Source: Serilophus lunatus
Taxonomy: Eukaryota; Chordata; Aves; Passeriformes; Eurylaimidae
Assembly (NCBI GenBank): GCA_013399895.1
Contig: VXBA01001277.1
Coordinates: forward strand, 52,756 to 116,755
Direction of reading: 5' to 3'
Length of the DNA: 64,000 nt
Positions 50,501-62,589 of the stretch are shown here, piece by piece (position 1 is the stretch's first letter; each line of letters begins with the position of its first letter). A program made the translations under genes and the position numbers. Below the pieces are notes generated by a model, which was not told the DNA's origin, searched no databases, and saw nothing but the letters and a program-made list of their open reading frames with translations.

Positions 50501-53500
50501 ATGTAAATATTTATACTCATATCACTTCTATTTCATGTAAGTGTGAATATGTTTAAAGCTCCCTCACATTCATTGTTCTTTAACAGACATTATTCATTAA
50601 AGAAAGCAGCAGCAGCAGTTCTTGGAATTGGGGCAGATAATGTAGTTACAGTGAACTGTGATAAAAGTTAAGACACACCATTCTGACAGGAATATTTTGT
50701 TGTGCTTAACTTCCTGTGATACACCATGCTTTTGGTTCTGTTCCCTAGCAGGGATCTCATATTCTAAAATAAACTTTGACTGTCCTGAACAAAATTCAGG
50801 TTCAATTCAGGGTTCAATTTTACAAGTTGCTTTCTGTAGGTCTTTATTCAGCCTGTTTGTAAGTTGAGTGGCTGTTGTGCTTGCGGAAAAAGAGGAGTAA
50901 GACATTGGATTCTTCTCATGGATGTATTCCACAATCTCATTGCTTTTTCTTGCCTCCAGGAGATGGCATTTCTCCTGCCTTTTTCCTCAATGGTCGAATC
51001 TGTTGGCACGGCAGGCAAGTCAGAAACTTGGCATATTCTCATATATAAAATTTTCTTCATCTCTGCTGAGGTCTTTCCTCTCCTTCTGGAACCAGCTGTG
51101 TCTGGAGGGGCAGCCCTGAATGCTCCACACAGGGACCGCTCCAGCAGAACCCCAGCGCTGCCACCACCACTGGGGCATGTGCACCTACTGCAAAACTGAG
51201 AAATGCCATATGAATGCTTTTCACAAATGGTTAGGTACTTCCTGGATGAAAACGGGCTGAGGAAGATGAACTTGGGAATCTTTTTTAATTTGAGTATTGG
51301 TTTTTATTTTTCTCAACAGTTTTGATGATGACATGAATTCAACCATGGCTGATAAATTTGCAGATCATATGAACTTATTAGCGTGATAAATAATAAAGAA
51401 CATATAGTACTATCAATAGTCTTAAAAGTAGAATCTGATACCAGATTTCTTGTATATTTAAAGACTGACTAAACAGAAGAATAAACAACATTATTTTCCT
51501 TGGTTCTTTTTCCTTTGGATATTGGACAGTGGGAAAATTAATCCATTTGATTTGGAAGCTGAAATACTGAAAATTGAACTGTTGTTTACATTCTCATTTA
51601 TAATGTTAATGTGGAGTTGAGTCTGACAATGCTATATGAAATCTGTCAACATTAACTCACATAAAGTTGTCATTGATGCTGATTGTAAATGACACAGCAA
51701 GATATATTCTCATTCCATGGAAGTTACAAAGTGGCTGAAAAACCTATTTTTGAAGAGAATGAGAACTGACTGTTAATTTTTGTCAAATTCTGGCCTGCTG
51801 TTTCTGCCAGCTTTCTCCAAATAGAAGAAAGTTTGAAATGTTTCACTTTGATATATTTTAAATGAAACATGTAGACTTTGCGTTGACCCTCAGATAAGCT
51901 ATTTTAAAAAGTAGATTAAAATTATTGTGGTATTTAATGTATAAATTTTTCATTTCAGGTTGATCTGAAATAGAGACTTTTGTTATTGTTCAATTACTTT
52001 TCACATTGCTGAAAATACGCGTTTGGCGGAAGAGCCAAGAAAGTGCAGAAGATAATCTTCACCTTCATTGCCATTACAGCAAGGATGGTGTCTACATTTG
52101 CATGGTATCTGCATTTGATGGTATTTACATATCCAAATACCCTATGATGTCTCTGGATAGCTTCTGATTAAAAGTAATGGAAGTTTTCTGATGGACAACA
52201 ATACTTAAGCTATGTTTTGTGATACATATATAAGGTTGTTTCACACACAAATAGAAGCAGTCCTACAGATAAAGTGCCATTTTAATTTTGTTGTGGGGAC
52301 GTTCTTTGTTTGGGATTTTTCTTTGGTTGTAGGTTTTCATTTGTTGATTTGTTGGGGTTTTTTTGATGGTTTGTTTGTTAGTTTGTAATGGAAGACCACT
52401 TTTTTTTTTCCCCAGTTCATCCTGAAATAGAAGAGGAATTTAAGAAATGGGAAGAAATAGGATAGTAAAGAGGAACGTTCTTCATTATAAATTATAGATG
52501 CAAGTTTTGCATGCATTCATGCAGTAATACAACACATACCAATTCAATGATGGTTTTTCTTGCATTAGCTAAGCCAGGCCAAAAAAATTAAGCGCGCTAC
52601 CTGTGCAACTTTTGATCTTCTGAATTACTTTGTATCTTCAGAGTTGTCATTCACTTTACCCTTCTGTTTCAGTTGGCTTATAACAAAGTAAGGTTGATTG
52701 CTCCTCCTGAACAAAATTCTTAGCTCTGGCATAAGTATGTGGATACAAGGGGGAAGTTGCTAATTTTCTCCTGGGGGCAATGCTGCTGTTGTGAATTGTC
52801 ATGAATAATTAGGGCTTATATTTTTAGCCAATTTTAATTTTGCATTTGCTAAAAAGTCTGAATTTTTCAAATTTGTAAGTTTTTATCAGCTCTAGTCACT
52901 AGGCCCAAAAACTAGGTAAATTTTATAAATATGCTTCCATGTGTCATATTAGGAAATTATGTTGCTTATAAAAACAGTTGAATGCTGAAGTGCATAGCAT
53001 GAGTTTCTTCCATAGATTACTCTTTTTCTGAGAAGCTGACTGAAATCCAGAAGTAGGTTCAAAGATCTTGCAAGGTTGTGTAGGCCAAGCTTATCTTTGC
53101 TTATGCCTTATGAAGATGTAAAATTGAAACGCAGAATTATTATCATGGTACAGTATCTGATTTCTGATTCTTCTAACAAACACAGACTTCATTTTCTAAG
53201 CTGTTACAAGCATTTGGAAGTACACTGAATCAAAATATTTGAGAGTGCTTCTATCAGATCTCAGGATTAGTTGTTATTGTCTCTTTGAATGCATCAGAAG
53301 AGCACACTACTCTATTCTCTTGCCTTTTCATTAAAATGCCTGTGGAAGCTATCACTTTCAAGAGCAAAGCTTGATTGCCAAACTAATGCCTGGCAAACAG
53401 AACATAGAAGAGTAAAAGTTAATAATTTGTACTGCTATTTACTTAGTACAGAATATGAAGTTCAGTGTGTCTGACAGTTTTATTTGCAAGAAAATTCAGC

Positions 53501-54483
53501 ATTGAAGAGGGGAAAAAATTTACAACATTTTAGTTACTTCTATTTCCTTATGCAAATAGTTCTTTGAATACTCAGCATGGGATAGCTTTCAAAATGCAGC
53601 AACCAACCTCTCGTGGAGATATTTGGAGCTGACACAGGGAATGAAGCATTATTTTATAGCCTAGCTAAGTGCTCACTAAGTTTTCCATGCAGACAATCCA
53701 CAGGAAAATGTTGCAGTGAGTGCATTAATCATCTGTAGGGGTTCATAGACTTCAACCTTGACATTTTGTGGCAAAGACACAAAACTCACCTGTGGGATAC
53801 TATTATGGGAAGTTAAGAACTTTGGTTACTTGATGGTTAGGTTTACCAATGTCTGTGCTGTCATTTTAAGCCACAGAAGCAACAGGAAACATTGTCTCGG
53901 ACTTAAAATTAAATGCCTAAAAAACACATTTTGGAGAATGCTTACCTTTAACATAATATGATGCTTCCTCATGTGGTACTAGCTGTTAATTTTCATGAGT
54001 TAGGCTGGAAAGATCATCTTACTACTTCATTGGGTTTTATTTCTCTTCAGTTAATGGAGGTGTGGCTTTGAGCAAGGAGAGGATTTTAGTCCTATTTACT
54101 TGCCTTTAAGCTCCAGTTAGAAAGAAAAAAAATCTGAATTTTCCTAAAGAGTTATTTCCCCACATATCATTACAAAGTGGCTATCATATTGCTTTACAAG
54201 GATCTTCTGCAATGTTTTTAACCAGATGTATACAAGCTACCTGTTCCAGACGAATAAACAGTGTGACACAGCTTTTGTCACAGGGCACAACACAATTCAG
54301 TCTGGCTCACGTATTCATGTCTTTGACCTTCGGTGGATGTGGAAAGAAAGGTAGGAAAGAACTCCAAGGTTTATTGCAGAAACCTTACAGATTTCTTCTC
54401 CTATTTCAGAGTGTTAAATATTTAATCCAGTTCAAAGTTTACTTTTAACTCTATTTTCAAACTTTAAACTGCAGTAGAAATAT
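44522..54483. other. 10-kb interval without recognisable repeats or genes
   Basis: No repeat family, protein motif or RNA gene was recognised. Local tracts: T-run at about 48091-48107, and mixed T/G runs at about 52290-52400. The block 52780-52870 ('gtgaattgtcatgaataatt' and following) is motif-rich and could be conserved. Frames up to 111 codons (50864-51199) have no signature. Confidence 0.5.
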
Positions 54484-55801
54484 CATCATAGAATCACAGA
54501 ATTCTTGCATTGGAAGGGACCTTAAATTCATCTAGTTCCAACTCCCTTACTATGGCCAGGGATACTTTTCGCTAGACTGGGTTTCTCAGAGCTCCACCCA
54601 GTCTGGCCTTGAACACTTCTAGGAATGAGGCATCCATAACTTCTCTGGGTAACCTGTTCCAGGCCTCATAACTCTCGCAATATAGAATTTCTTCCTAATA
54701 TCTAATCCAAACCTACTCTCCTTCAGTTTGAAGCCATTCCCCTTGTCCTGTAACTACGTGCTTTTTAAAAACTCCTTCACCATCTTTCTTGCAGACTCCC
54801 TTCAGGTACTGAAAGACCACAATTAAGACACCCTGAAGCCTTCCCTTTTCCAGGCTGAACAAACCCCATTCTCTCGGGCCTTTCCTCATAGGAGGGGTAC
54901 TCCATCCCGCTAGCCATCTTGATGGTCTTCCTCTGGACTCACTTCAACATATTAATGTCCTTCCTGTGCTGGTGACCCTAGACCCAGGAGGGGTTTCACC
55001 AGAGGAGAGGGACAAAATCACTTTCTTGACCTGCTGGCTATGCTGCTTTTGATACAGTACAGGATAAAATCTGCTTTCTGGGCAGCAAGTATACATTACC
55101 AGGGTATGTCCAGCTTCTCAGCCACCAGCATCCCCAAGTCCTTCTCAGAAGGGCTGTTTTCAGTCTGTTCATCCTCCAGCCTTGATGCTGGGGGTCACCC
55201 TGACCCAAGTGCAACACCTTGCACTTGGGCTTTTTAAACCTCATGAGATTTCCAGGGACCCACTTATAATGGTTTTCCAGGTCCCTCTGGATGGCAGCCT
55301 TCAGATGTGTCAACAGCACCAATCATCTTGGTGTCAGCTGCAAATTTGCTGAGACTGCACTCTATCCCTCTGTCTATGTCATTAATGCAGATATTAAACT
55401 CTACCAATCCCAGTATAAACCCCTGATGTCCAGTCATCATTGATGTCCATTGAGACTCTGAGTCATTGACCACAACCCTCTGGAGGCAATCGTCAAACAA
55501 ATTTCTTATTCATCTAACAGTCCACCCATCAAATCCACATCTTTCCAATTTAGAGAGAAATAAGTTGTGGGGGACCCTGTTAAAAGCTTTACAGAAATTC
55601 AGATAAATGACATCTCTAGCCCTTCCCTTGTCCACTGATGTAGTCACTCTCTCGTAGTAAGCTACTGGGTTGGTCAAGCAGGGCTTGCCCTTGGTGAAGC
55701 TCTGCTAGCTGTTCCAAATCACTTCTCCATCCTTCATGTTCCTTAACACAGCTTCTAGAAGGATCTGTTCTGTGATCTTGACAGGCACAGAAGTGAGGAC
55801 A
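54484..55801 (-). repeat. CR1 LINE 3' half (minus strand)
   Basis: The left edge 'tcatagaatcacagaattc', 'ttggaagggacctt' and 'catctagttccaac' is a reversed CR1 3' terminus. Moving right come a long 3' UTR ('gtaacctgttccaggcc', 'cttcctaatatctaatcc', 'tttccaggctgaacaa') and then ORF2. Two frames hold 'FKKPKCKVLHLGQGDPQHQ' (55322-55038) and 'INDIDRGIECSLSKFAADT' (55500-55264, motif C reads FAADT, so the second catalytic Asp pair is damaged). 'VQDHRTDPSRS'-type RT N-terminal sequence is decayed at 55616-55837. Multiple frameshifts, dead copy. Confidence 0.9.
55264..55500 (-). pseudogene. CR1 reverse transcriptase remnant with damaged catalytic motif
   Basis: This 78-codon frame covers RT motifs B to C: 'LQRVVVNDSESQW', then 'GFILGLVEFNICIND' where the functional family has a QGSVLGP-type motif B, and 'FAADTK' in place of the catalytic FADDTK. 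Loss of one Asp of the catalytic pair would abolish polymerisation even if the frame were whole. It lies just upstream of the LHLGQ region of the same element. Confidence 0.85.
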
Positions 55802-56352
55802 AGAAGTTGGATGGATTAGGACCAGAGAATGTAACAATTTTCAGGAAAACATTCTCAATACATGCAGATTTCTGTAGAAAGCAAGCATGTTGAGAAGAAT
55901 AACAAATAGCATTGACCTGTGGTAGTTATCAGCCTTGGAAAAAACAATAGTTCTCTAGATAAGGGGTAGAATACCTGAAAAAGGTGACTGACTTACAGTA
56001 CAAATCATGAAGGTACTGCTAAATATAGGTGGAATACTCTGACTTCAGTCAGAGCAGGAGAGGTTTCTGTTGTGACTTGGGTTTCCTAAGCAAAGAAATA
56101 AACTTATTTTGGTTTTGAAGATGAACTCACCAATATGTGCTTCTGGAATATTCCACTGAGCGAAACAGAATGGGATAAATTACTCCAGGTAATGTTTCTA
56201 AAATTATTCATTCAGTCTAGAGGATACTAAGGCACTGATGCAATTCCCAATAGTCTGATCTCTTTTGTTTGTTTGATTCTAACCAGGATTCAAGTGTCAA
56301 CATTGAACTGATGTGAAAAGAACAACAGTGTCAGAAGTAGAACTGGACCAAT
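55802..56352. other. Short unique interval
   Basis: Ordinary AT-rich sequence between two CR1 pieces. No gene seen. Confidence 0.45.
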
Positions 56353-56430
56353 CACAGAATTGTTTGGGTTAGAAAGACCTCTAAGACTATAAAATCCAAC
56401 TGTTAACCCAATACTGCCATTAAACTAAAG
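56353..56430 (-). repeat. Short CR1 3' end (minus strand)
   Basis: The block 'atcacagaattgtttgggtt', 'agaaagacctctaagac', 'aaatccaactgttaaccca' and 'tactgccattaaact' is a reversed CR1 3' terminus. Only about 80 bp survives. The usual 'agatcat' block is degraded. Confidence 0.8.
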
Positions 56431-58849
56431 ACAAATGAAATAAAAGTTCACAAATGTATCAACCGTAGAAAATAAAATATTGTTGGAAGTGTTTCTGATA
56501 TTTGAGAGGTTTGAATTGTTACCATGGGAATAACATAATTCCGAATGTATGTAATGCAAACAACCAGTGAAATTATGATGTATTAATACAACTACAGTCC
56601 TCAGACTTTAGCCTTACACTGCAGACTAAACTACCCAGACTTGCTGAGTCTCTACCACTATAATTATTCCCAGAGTGATCATAATGATGCCTGAATGAGT
56701 TTTTCCCCCTGCAATGGGCTGGAAGTGATGGGCTACAGCTGGTTTGTGATTACTTTCTGTGGTGTTTTGGTGGAATCAGAAACTGGAAGGAAGTACACAG
56801 CTTCTCCATCCATGGGATCATCAAGAGGCTATAAGACCAGGCACAGGAGTAGGAAAAGAAGAATTGTGCTGTGATAGGTGATTTCTTACTGCGGTTGGGT
56901 AGGATAGCATCCCCCCATCTGTAGTGCCTCTCTTGTTTGTTTAGCCATTATGAAAACTTCTTGAGATTTGGATCTGCCAGATAAGGAAATAAACAGTAAC
57001 TTAACTAGTAGTAGAGCTACAAAAAAGTATATAATAAAGTATGACTAGCAAAAGCATTGTTCACATGAGATATTCATTAGATAACCTCTAGAATGAAACA
57101 CATTAATCCTTCATCAAATGATTTCAAATCCAGGGGTGTACTGTCTTTCCTTATTTTGAATTTACCCCCTCCTCACCCTGGTTTCTTCAGACAGAATTCT
57201 CTCTGCCTTCAGTAAAGGCCACATGACACTTGAAATTATGCAGTCAAAATGATGGATTGTTCTCATCCTTCTGAAAAATTCTTTTTTCTGTTAGAGATAT
57301 CCTTGTGGAAGTTTTAATCTGGGTTGAACAGCCTGCTAACTGATATTGCAAAGCCAGGTATAGAATGGAGAATAAAAAGCAACTTTATTTTCTTTTTTTT
57401 TTTTTCTTTTACTTTCTTTGTTTGGAAGGACTGTTAACCACACTCATTCTTCTCTTGTATGCAGGTTGCTCCCAAGATCAAAGCACAGATGACAGAAGAA
57501 GGACACAAAATAGTCAGCTACCAGTCACCCACAACATGACAAAGCCAATGTTTTTCGGAATTCGGGCGACTTTTTGCTCCAACACAGATGCCAGGAAGTC
57601 AGATGTTTGTTTTCTCCTTAAAGAAACTGAGAGACTTGGAAAAGATTTGTGACAATGAAGTACCTAAATACAGGAGAAGTTTCCTACTTTGTATAAACTG
57701 AACACTATATTAATCACAAATAAGCTGTCATCATTGGTACATACTAGATGTTTTCACAACACTCAGCTTATAAATGAATTTTATTTACTACTTTGCAAAG
57801 CCCACAATTCATTGTATGAAACTTCCTTGACTAAGGGGTTCTTTTTCATTATTTTGGGGGTGTATCTGAACAAACAAACTAATTCTTCTGAATCTGTGTA
57901 AATCACACCTTCTCTGGGGGGCTGATATTTTATTTCTTGTTGCATTTGAGTCTGGTAGCAGGAACTGAATGCTATAAAATCAACACTCCCTCTTTCATCA
58001 GCAGAGTGAGCAAAGTAGAAAGGCACAGCTTGAGAGATCTTGAATTGCAGCTGTCTTCCCTACAGCCAAGCTGAGAATTTGAAGCTGTGTTTGGCCATCT
58101 TATTGTTTGAGAATGTCCTTGGTTGTTTTCTGCTGCACTGCACCACATCTTTGTAGGAAATGTTGTTGCGTCTTAATTTGAACATGTCAGTTCTACTATG
58201 TTTTATGGTATACTCAGTCTGTGTTTTGCTTTCATCTGCAATTTACATCTGCAACATTGTCTGAGTCTTATAACTTGTCTTGTATGTCTATGCTGCAGCA
58301 CAAGAATGTTTAAGACTTCTCTCCATAATTATTTAAATGATATTTTTTATCACGGTTGATAGTCCTTACTCTACCTAACATAGTTGAGTGGAGGTATGTC
58401 AGTTTAAAACTACTAAGGGGCAGTAAGGGACTTACTGCACAGGCATTAGAAAGATTACCTTTCTCTTTATGTAGCGTTGGGAATGCCTCTGAGCTTCACG
58501 TTTCATGTCCACTCTTAGATATTTCCTTTCAAGAAAGATATGGGCAATCTGGAGGCAAATCGGTGAAGGTCTCAGAATTGTTAGAAATCCAACATGTGAT
58601 TTACCAGAAAACATTGAAATAATTTAAGTTCTTTAGGGAAAAGGTACCATGATGATTTTGAAATAACTAATAATCTGTGGCAAAAATGGATTATATTCCT
58701 TTCATATGCATAGTGGATAGTCAATAGTATTAAAAAAAATAAATTAAAAAACCCAAACCAAACAAGTTAAGGATGTTTATGAGTTCAAAATTAAGAATCA
58801 ACAACTGATGGTAGGGACAACTGGATACTAGAAAGGCAGATAAGAACTA
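56431..58849. other. Unique AT-rich sequence, no gene recognised
   Basis: No repeat or coding signature. A T-rich run lies at about 57391-57412. Frames up to 95 codons (57365-57652) lack any motif. Confidence 0.5.
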
Positions 58850-59190
58850 GGAATACTAAGAAGAAAAGGAGGGCTATCATAGCAGTTGACTCCCTGAGGG
58901 GAGTCCAAGAGACTGGAGGGTCCAATATGTAGGTCACACTCATCTTGTAGGGAAGTTTGCTGCCTCCCTGGAGCCAGGGTACGGGATATCGCTGGGAGGT
59001 TACCTGAGTTGATTAGGCCCACTGAATAATATCCCTTACTGTTTATTCAGGCTGGCAGTGATGAGGTTGTTAAGAAGGGCTCCAGAGTAATTAAAAAGGA
59101 ATTCAGGGAGCTAGGTCAAATGATTGATGGGGCGGGTATGCACGTAATGGTTTGCTCACTCCCTTTAGTAGCGGGAACAGATACATGCTG
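58850..59190 (+). pseudogene. CR1 ORF1 C-terminal remnant (SGNH-like)
   Basis: 'gttgactccctgaggggagt' would encode V-DSLRG, which resembles the GDSLLRG block seen in CR1 ORF1 proteins with an esterase-like domain. 'gggaagtttgctgcctccctgg' and 'gggatatcgctggga' follow in the family's usual order, then 'gaggttgttaagaagggc' and 'aattaaaaaggaattcaggga'. There is no open frame of any length. The assignment is from recalled family layout and moderate. Confidence 0.65.
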
Positions 59191-59199
59191 GGATGACTT

Positions 59200-60018
59200 G
59201 TGTAACTGGAATGTTGCATTGGATGGCTACAGACTCTTCAGGAGATATAGGCAGGGGAGAAGGGGTGCAGAGGTGTCCCTGTGTATTAGAGATGCTTGAC
59301 ATCATGGAGCTTGAGATTAAGGATGATCAGGTTGAGTGCTTTATGGGTGAAGGTCAGAGGGGCAGCCAACATGACTGACATTGTGTATGGAGTCTGTTAT
59401 AGGCCACCCAACCAGAAGGAAGACATTGATCTATTACTCTATAAGCAGACGGAGGATCTCTCAAGTTCACCAGCCCTTGTTCTCATAGGAGACTTCGATC
59501 TCCCAGTTATTTGCTGGGAACTCAATACAGCAGAGAGAAGGCAGTCTAGAAAGTTCTTAGAATGTATCGAGGATTGCTTCTTGTCACAGCTAGTTAGTGA
59601 GCCTACCAGGGGCAAGGCTATTCTTGACCTGCTGCTCACTAATAGGGAAGGGCTTGTAGGAAATGTGGTGGTTGGAGGCTTCCTGGGGTGCAGTGATCAT
59701 GAAATAATAGAGTTCTCAATAAATAGTGAAAGAAAGAGATGCTTAAACAAAACTGCCACTCTGGACTTCTGGAGGGCAGATTTTGGCTTATTTAAGGAAT
59801 TAACTAGTAGAGTGCCCTGGGAGACTGTCCTTAACAACAAAAGGGTCCAGGAAGGCTGGATGTACTTCAAAGCTGAGATCTTGAAGGTGCAGGAACAGTC
59901 TGTCCCAATGTGCCGTAAGATGAGCCATAAGGGTAGACATCTGGACTGGATGGGTAAGGAGCTTTTGAATGAATTAAGGAAAAAGAAGAGGACATACCAC
60001 CTGTGGAAAGAAGGGTAG
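59200..60018 (+). pseudogene. CR1 ORF2 endonuclease remnant
   Basis: This encodes the apurinic-like (EEP) endonuclease that nicks target DNA for CR1 insertion. A decayed start ('LCNWNVALDGYRLFRR', about 59200-59260) leads by frameshift into a 240-codon open frame (59296-60018). That frame has 'VYGVCYRPPNQ', 'ALVLIGDFDLPVICWE' (the catalytic GDFN block, Asn replaced by Asp), 'LLLTNREGLV' and the C-terminal 'CSDHEIIEF' carrying the catalytic SDH. The N-terminal part of the domain is deleted and the GDFN Asn is altered. The frame runs into the LTR insertion after 'HLWKEG'. Confidence 0.93.
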
Positions 60019-61693
60019 TGTGGTGATTTGAACTCCTAGGGGGCTCAACAGTGACAAAAGACTGAATAGATTCAACAGCAAGCAACAGGTTTATTTTTCT
60101 AGGGCTCTAAAGACTTATAGAATCCCTGGACACTAAACAAAATATACACATAAGACCTGACAATGTTCTGCAATAAAATTAAAATAAAAAGAAAAGAAAT
60201 AACAAACTGCTCCTCCAAGCAGACTGGTGGGCTGAGGAGCAGAGGGAAGGAAGGGAAAGCCACCTGAAAGATGGTAATATCCCAGTCCTTGGAACCTCCT
60301 GCAAGACAAAAAAAAAGGTGAAAAGCACCCCCCTTAGTGACACCCAAGGGGACAGATACCACTTGTGTTTTGGCTGGTGGTCTCTGGGTGCCACAGTTGG
60401 AGCTCCGATGGTGCCGCGCTGCTGCCCCTTGCTGAGGGAGGTGAGAGGGAAATGAGCCATGTGGTCAGGGAGACGGAAGGAGGGAAGCTGTGCCTCTCTC
60501 AGCTCAGGAGAAAGCCAAAAGAGAGACAGGACTTCCATGTCCATGGCTTTTATGCCCTGTAAGTCCCTCAGGAATTTGGCATCTTCTTCCTGGCCAGGCT
60601 GCCCTCCTGTTGGACGGTGTCATTGGGCTCCGTCCTTTTCAGAGATCTGCACTCTGTGCAAAATGGCAGTTCCCACCAAAAAACACATGGTCAGGGCCCG
60701 GGGGCACTCCCAGGACCACCCGCGTAGCACTTACCACTCGCAGGGACTCCCAAGAGTCATCCCCAGGGGAGCAGCGCCACTCACGGTCATCTGGGGCTGT
60801 CCACTCCAGCCACCTCAGAAGGGGCTGTGGGACCGTGGCCACCCCTGGTGGGGATGGCTCCACTGCCACCTTCGCCTGAGCCCGAGGTGGCAGCAGTGGG
60901 GCTCCCACCAGCTGTTCCTACCACCGCCGGGACCCGCTGCAGGAGGAGCAGGCAGGGGTGATACCAGTGCCCACCACGCTCAGCGAGATAGCCAGAGCAG
61001 CAGCCATGGCTGCCCGCCGGGAGAAGGGCCAACACCAGCATCCCACTACAACCTGGAGCAGGGGCAGCAAAAGCATAGGCTGCTCAGCAGCGCCGAGATC
61101 ACACCATCCGCACCGCTCCACTGGCCAGCTGCCTCCTCCCTGCTGACACTGCCCAGAGCTCTCCTTGTGCAGCTGCCAGCGAGGCAGTGTGGTGGGTGGT
61201 CCACACCGCCTAGCCGTGTGCCCGGAGTCTGACACTGCCAACGTGGGAAACCAAAGAGCATCTCCATTCTGTGAGCTGGGACTTCGCCAGGAAAAATGGA
61301 GCGCTGTGCCAGGGCCAGCGTCCCAGCTCTGAGTGCGTGCACTGCCATGCTCCATCGCTTTGCTGCCACTCCGTCCTGCCAGCACTGCATCCCGCTCACA
61401 ACTGAGATGACAGGAACACGGGACTCAGTGCCAACAGCATGGGGCTACCAGCATGCCAAGCTCCCAGTCCCCTCACTGCAATGGTAAGCAAGGAGGGGGA
61501 CAGCTCCACCCTTGTGTTGCTCTGCCACTGCTGAGTCCCCTACCTGGCTGTGGAGGACAGGCAGGAGAAGCTCCGCAGATTCCAAGACTTCAGATTTCCT
61601 CCATGTCTAAAAAAACCCTGGTTTTACCTAACAAGTGAACAATCCAAACATTTCCCCCCTGCCCCAGAAAAAACCTATTTCAAACACATAACA
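60019..61693 (-). mobile_element. Long ERV LTR-like element, family A, nested in CR1
   Basis: On the minus strand it begins 'tgttatgtgtttg' and ends 'gttcaaatcaccaca'. The last 500 bp matches the family of 20740-21176 and 21193-21623: AATAAA, then 'tctattcagtcttttgtcac' and 'gagccccctagg'. A TATA-like 'gcataaaagcc' lies at about 60546-60556. The remaining 1.1 kb upstream is GC-rich. Flanks 'ggtag' (60014-60018) and 'gggag' (61694-61698) differ at one base and fit a 5-bp duplication. CR1 coding resumes directly after it. Frames of 257, 155 and 129 codons inside overlap in several phases on both strands and show no domain. Confidence 0.8.
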
Positions 61694-62579
61694 GGGAGGT
61701 ATCCCAGGAGATGTTTGAGGATGTTGTTAGGTCATGTAGAAAAAGACTTAGGGAAACAAAGGCTCAGTTTAAGCTAAAATTCGCCACCTCTGTTAAGGAT
61801 AATAAGAAGTGTTTCTATAAATACATTAATGGTAAAAGGAGGGATAAAACAATGTCTTTATTTAATAAAGGAAGGGAATATAGTTACTGAAGATGAGGAA
61901 TAGGCGGAGGTACTCAATACCTTCTTTGCAGCTGTTTTTTTTTTTTTTGTAGACTGATGGCATACAAGACAAGTGCTTGCTTAAACTAGTTGATATGGAT
62001 AGGGAACAGCGTAGCCCCCCTGTGATCCAGGAGGAAGATGTTAGAGACCTACTGTCCCACCTAGATCCTCATTAGTCTGTGGGTCCTGATGGGATTCATC
62101 CTAGGGTGCTGAGAGAGCTGGCAGATGTGCTTGCTAAACCTCTTTCAATCATCTTTCAGCAGTCTTGGCTTACTGGAGAGGTTCCAGATGATTGGAAGTT
62201 GGCTAATGTGTCACCTATCTATAAGAAGGGCAAGACGGAGGATCCGGGGAATTATAGACCTGTCAGTCTGACTTTGGTACCAGGGAAAATTATGGAATGA
62301 ATCATCTCAAGGGAAATTGCACTGCACCTACAAGATAATATTGAGACAAGATCTAGTCAACATGGATTCAGGAGGGGAAGATCCTGCTTAACCAGTCTAG
62401 TTTCCATTTATGATCAGGTAACTCATCTGATCGATGAGGGAAAATCTGTGGATGTAGTGTACCTCGATTTTAGCAAAGCCTTTGATACTGTCTCCCATAG
62501 TAAACTCCTGGTGAAAATGGTGGATTGTGGCTTAGACAGGTTCACTCTGTCCTGGGTTAAGAATTGGCTGGATGGCCAG
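61694..62579 (+). pseudogene. CR1 ORF2 spacer and N-terminal reverse transcriptase remnant
   Basis: After the LTR, 'VVRSCREK'-type spacer sequence resumes in a shifted frame (about 61715-61800). A 73-codon frame (62079-62300) has 'GPDGIHPRVLRELADVL', 'VPDDWKLANVSPIYKKG' and 'EDPGNYRPVSLTLVPGKIME', where a stop replaces the next Gln codon. Beyond it 'SSQHGFRRGRSC' and motif A 'VVYLDFSKAFDTVSHSKLL' are well kept up to 'NWLDGQ' and a stop at about 62580. Motif B and the FADD motif are gone by deletion. A T-run is inserted at about 61936-61949. Confidence 0.92.
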
Positions 62580-62589
62580 TGAAGTTATT

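Noticed and set aside
60459..61232. 257-codon plus-strand frame, the longest in the window
   Set aside because: Inside the GC-rich part of the nested LTR-like element, antisense to it, no domain, with competing long frames on both strands.
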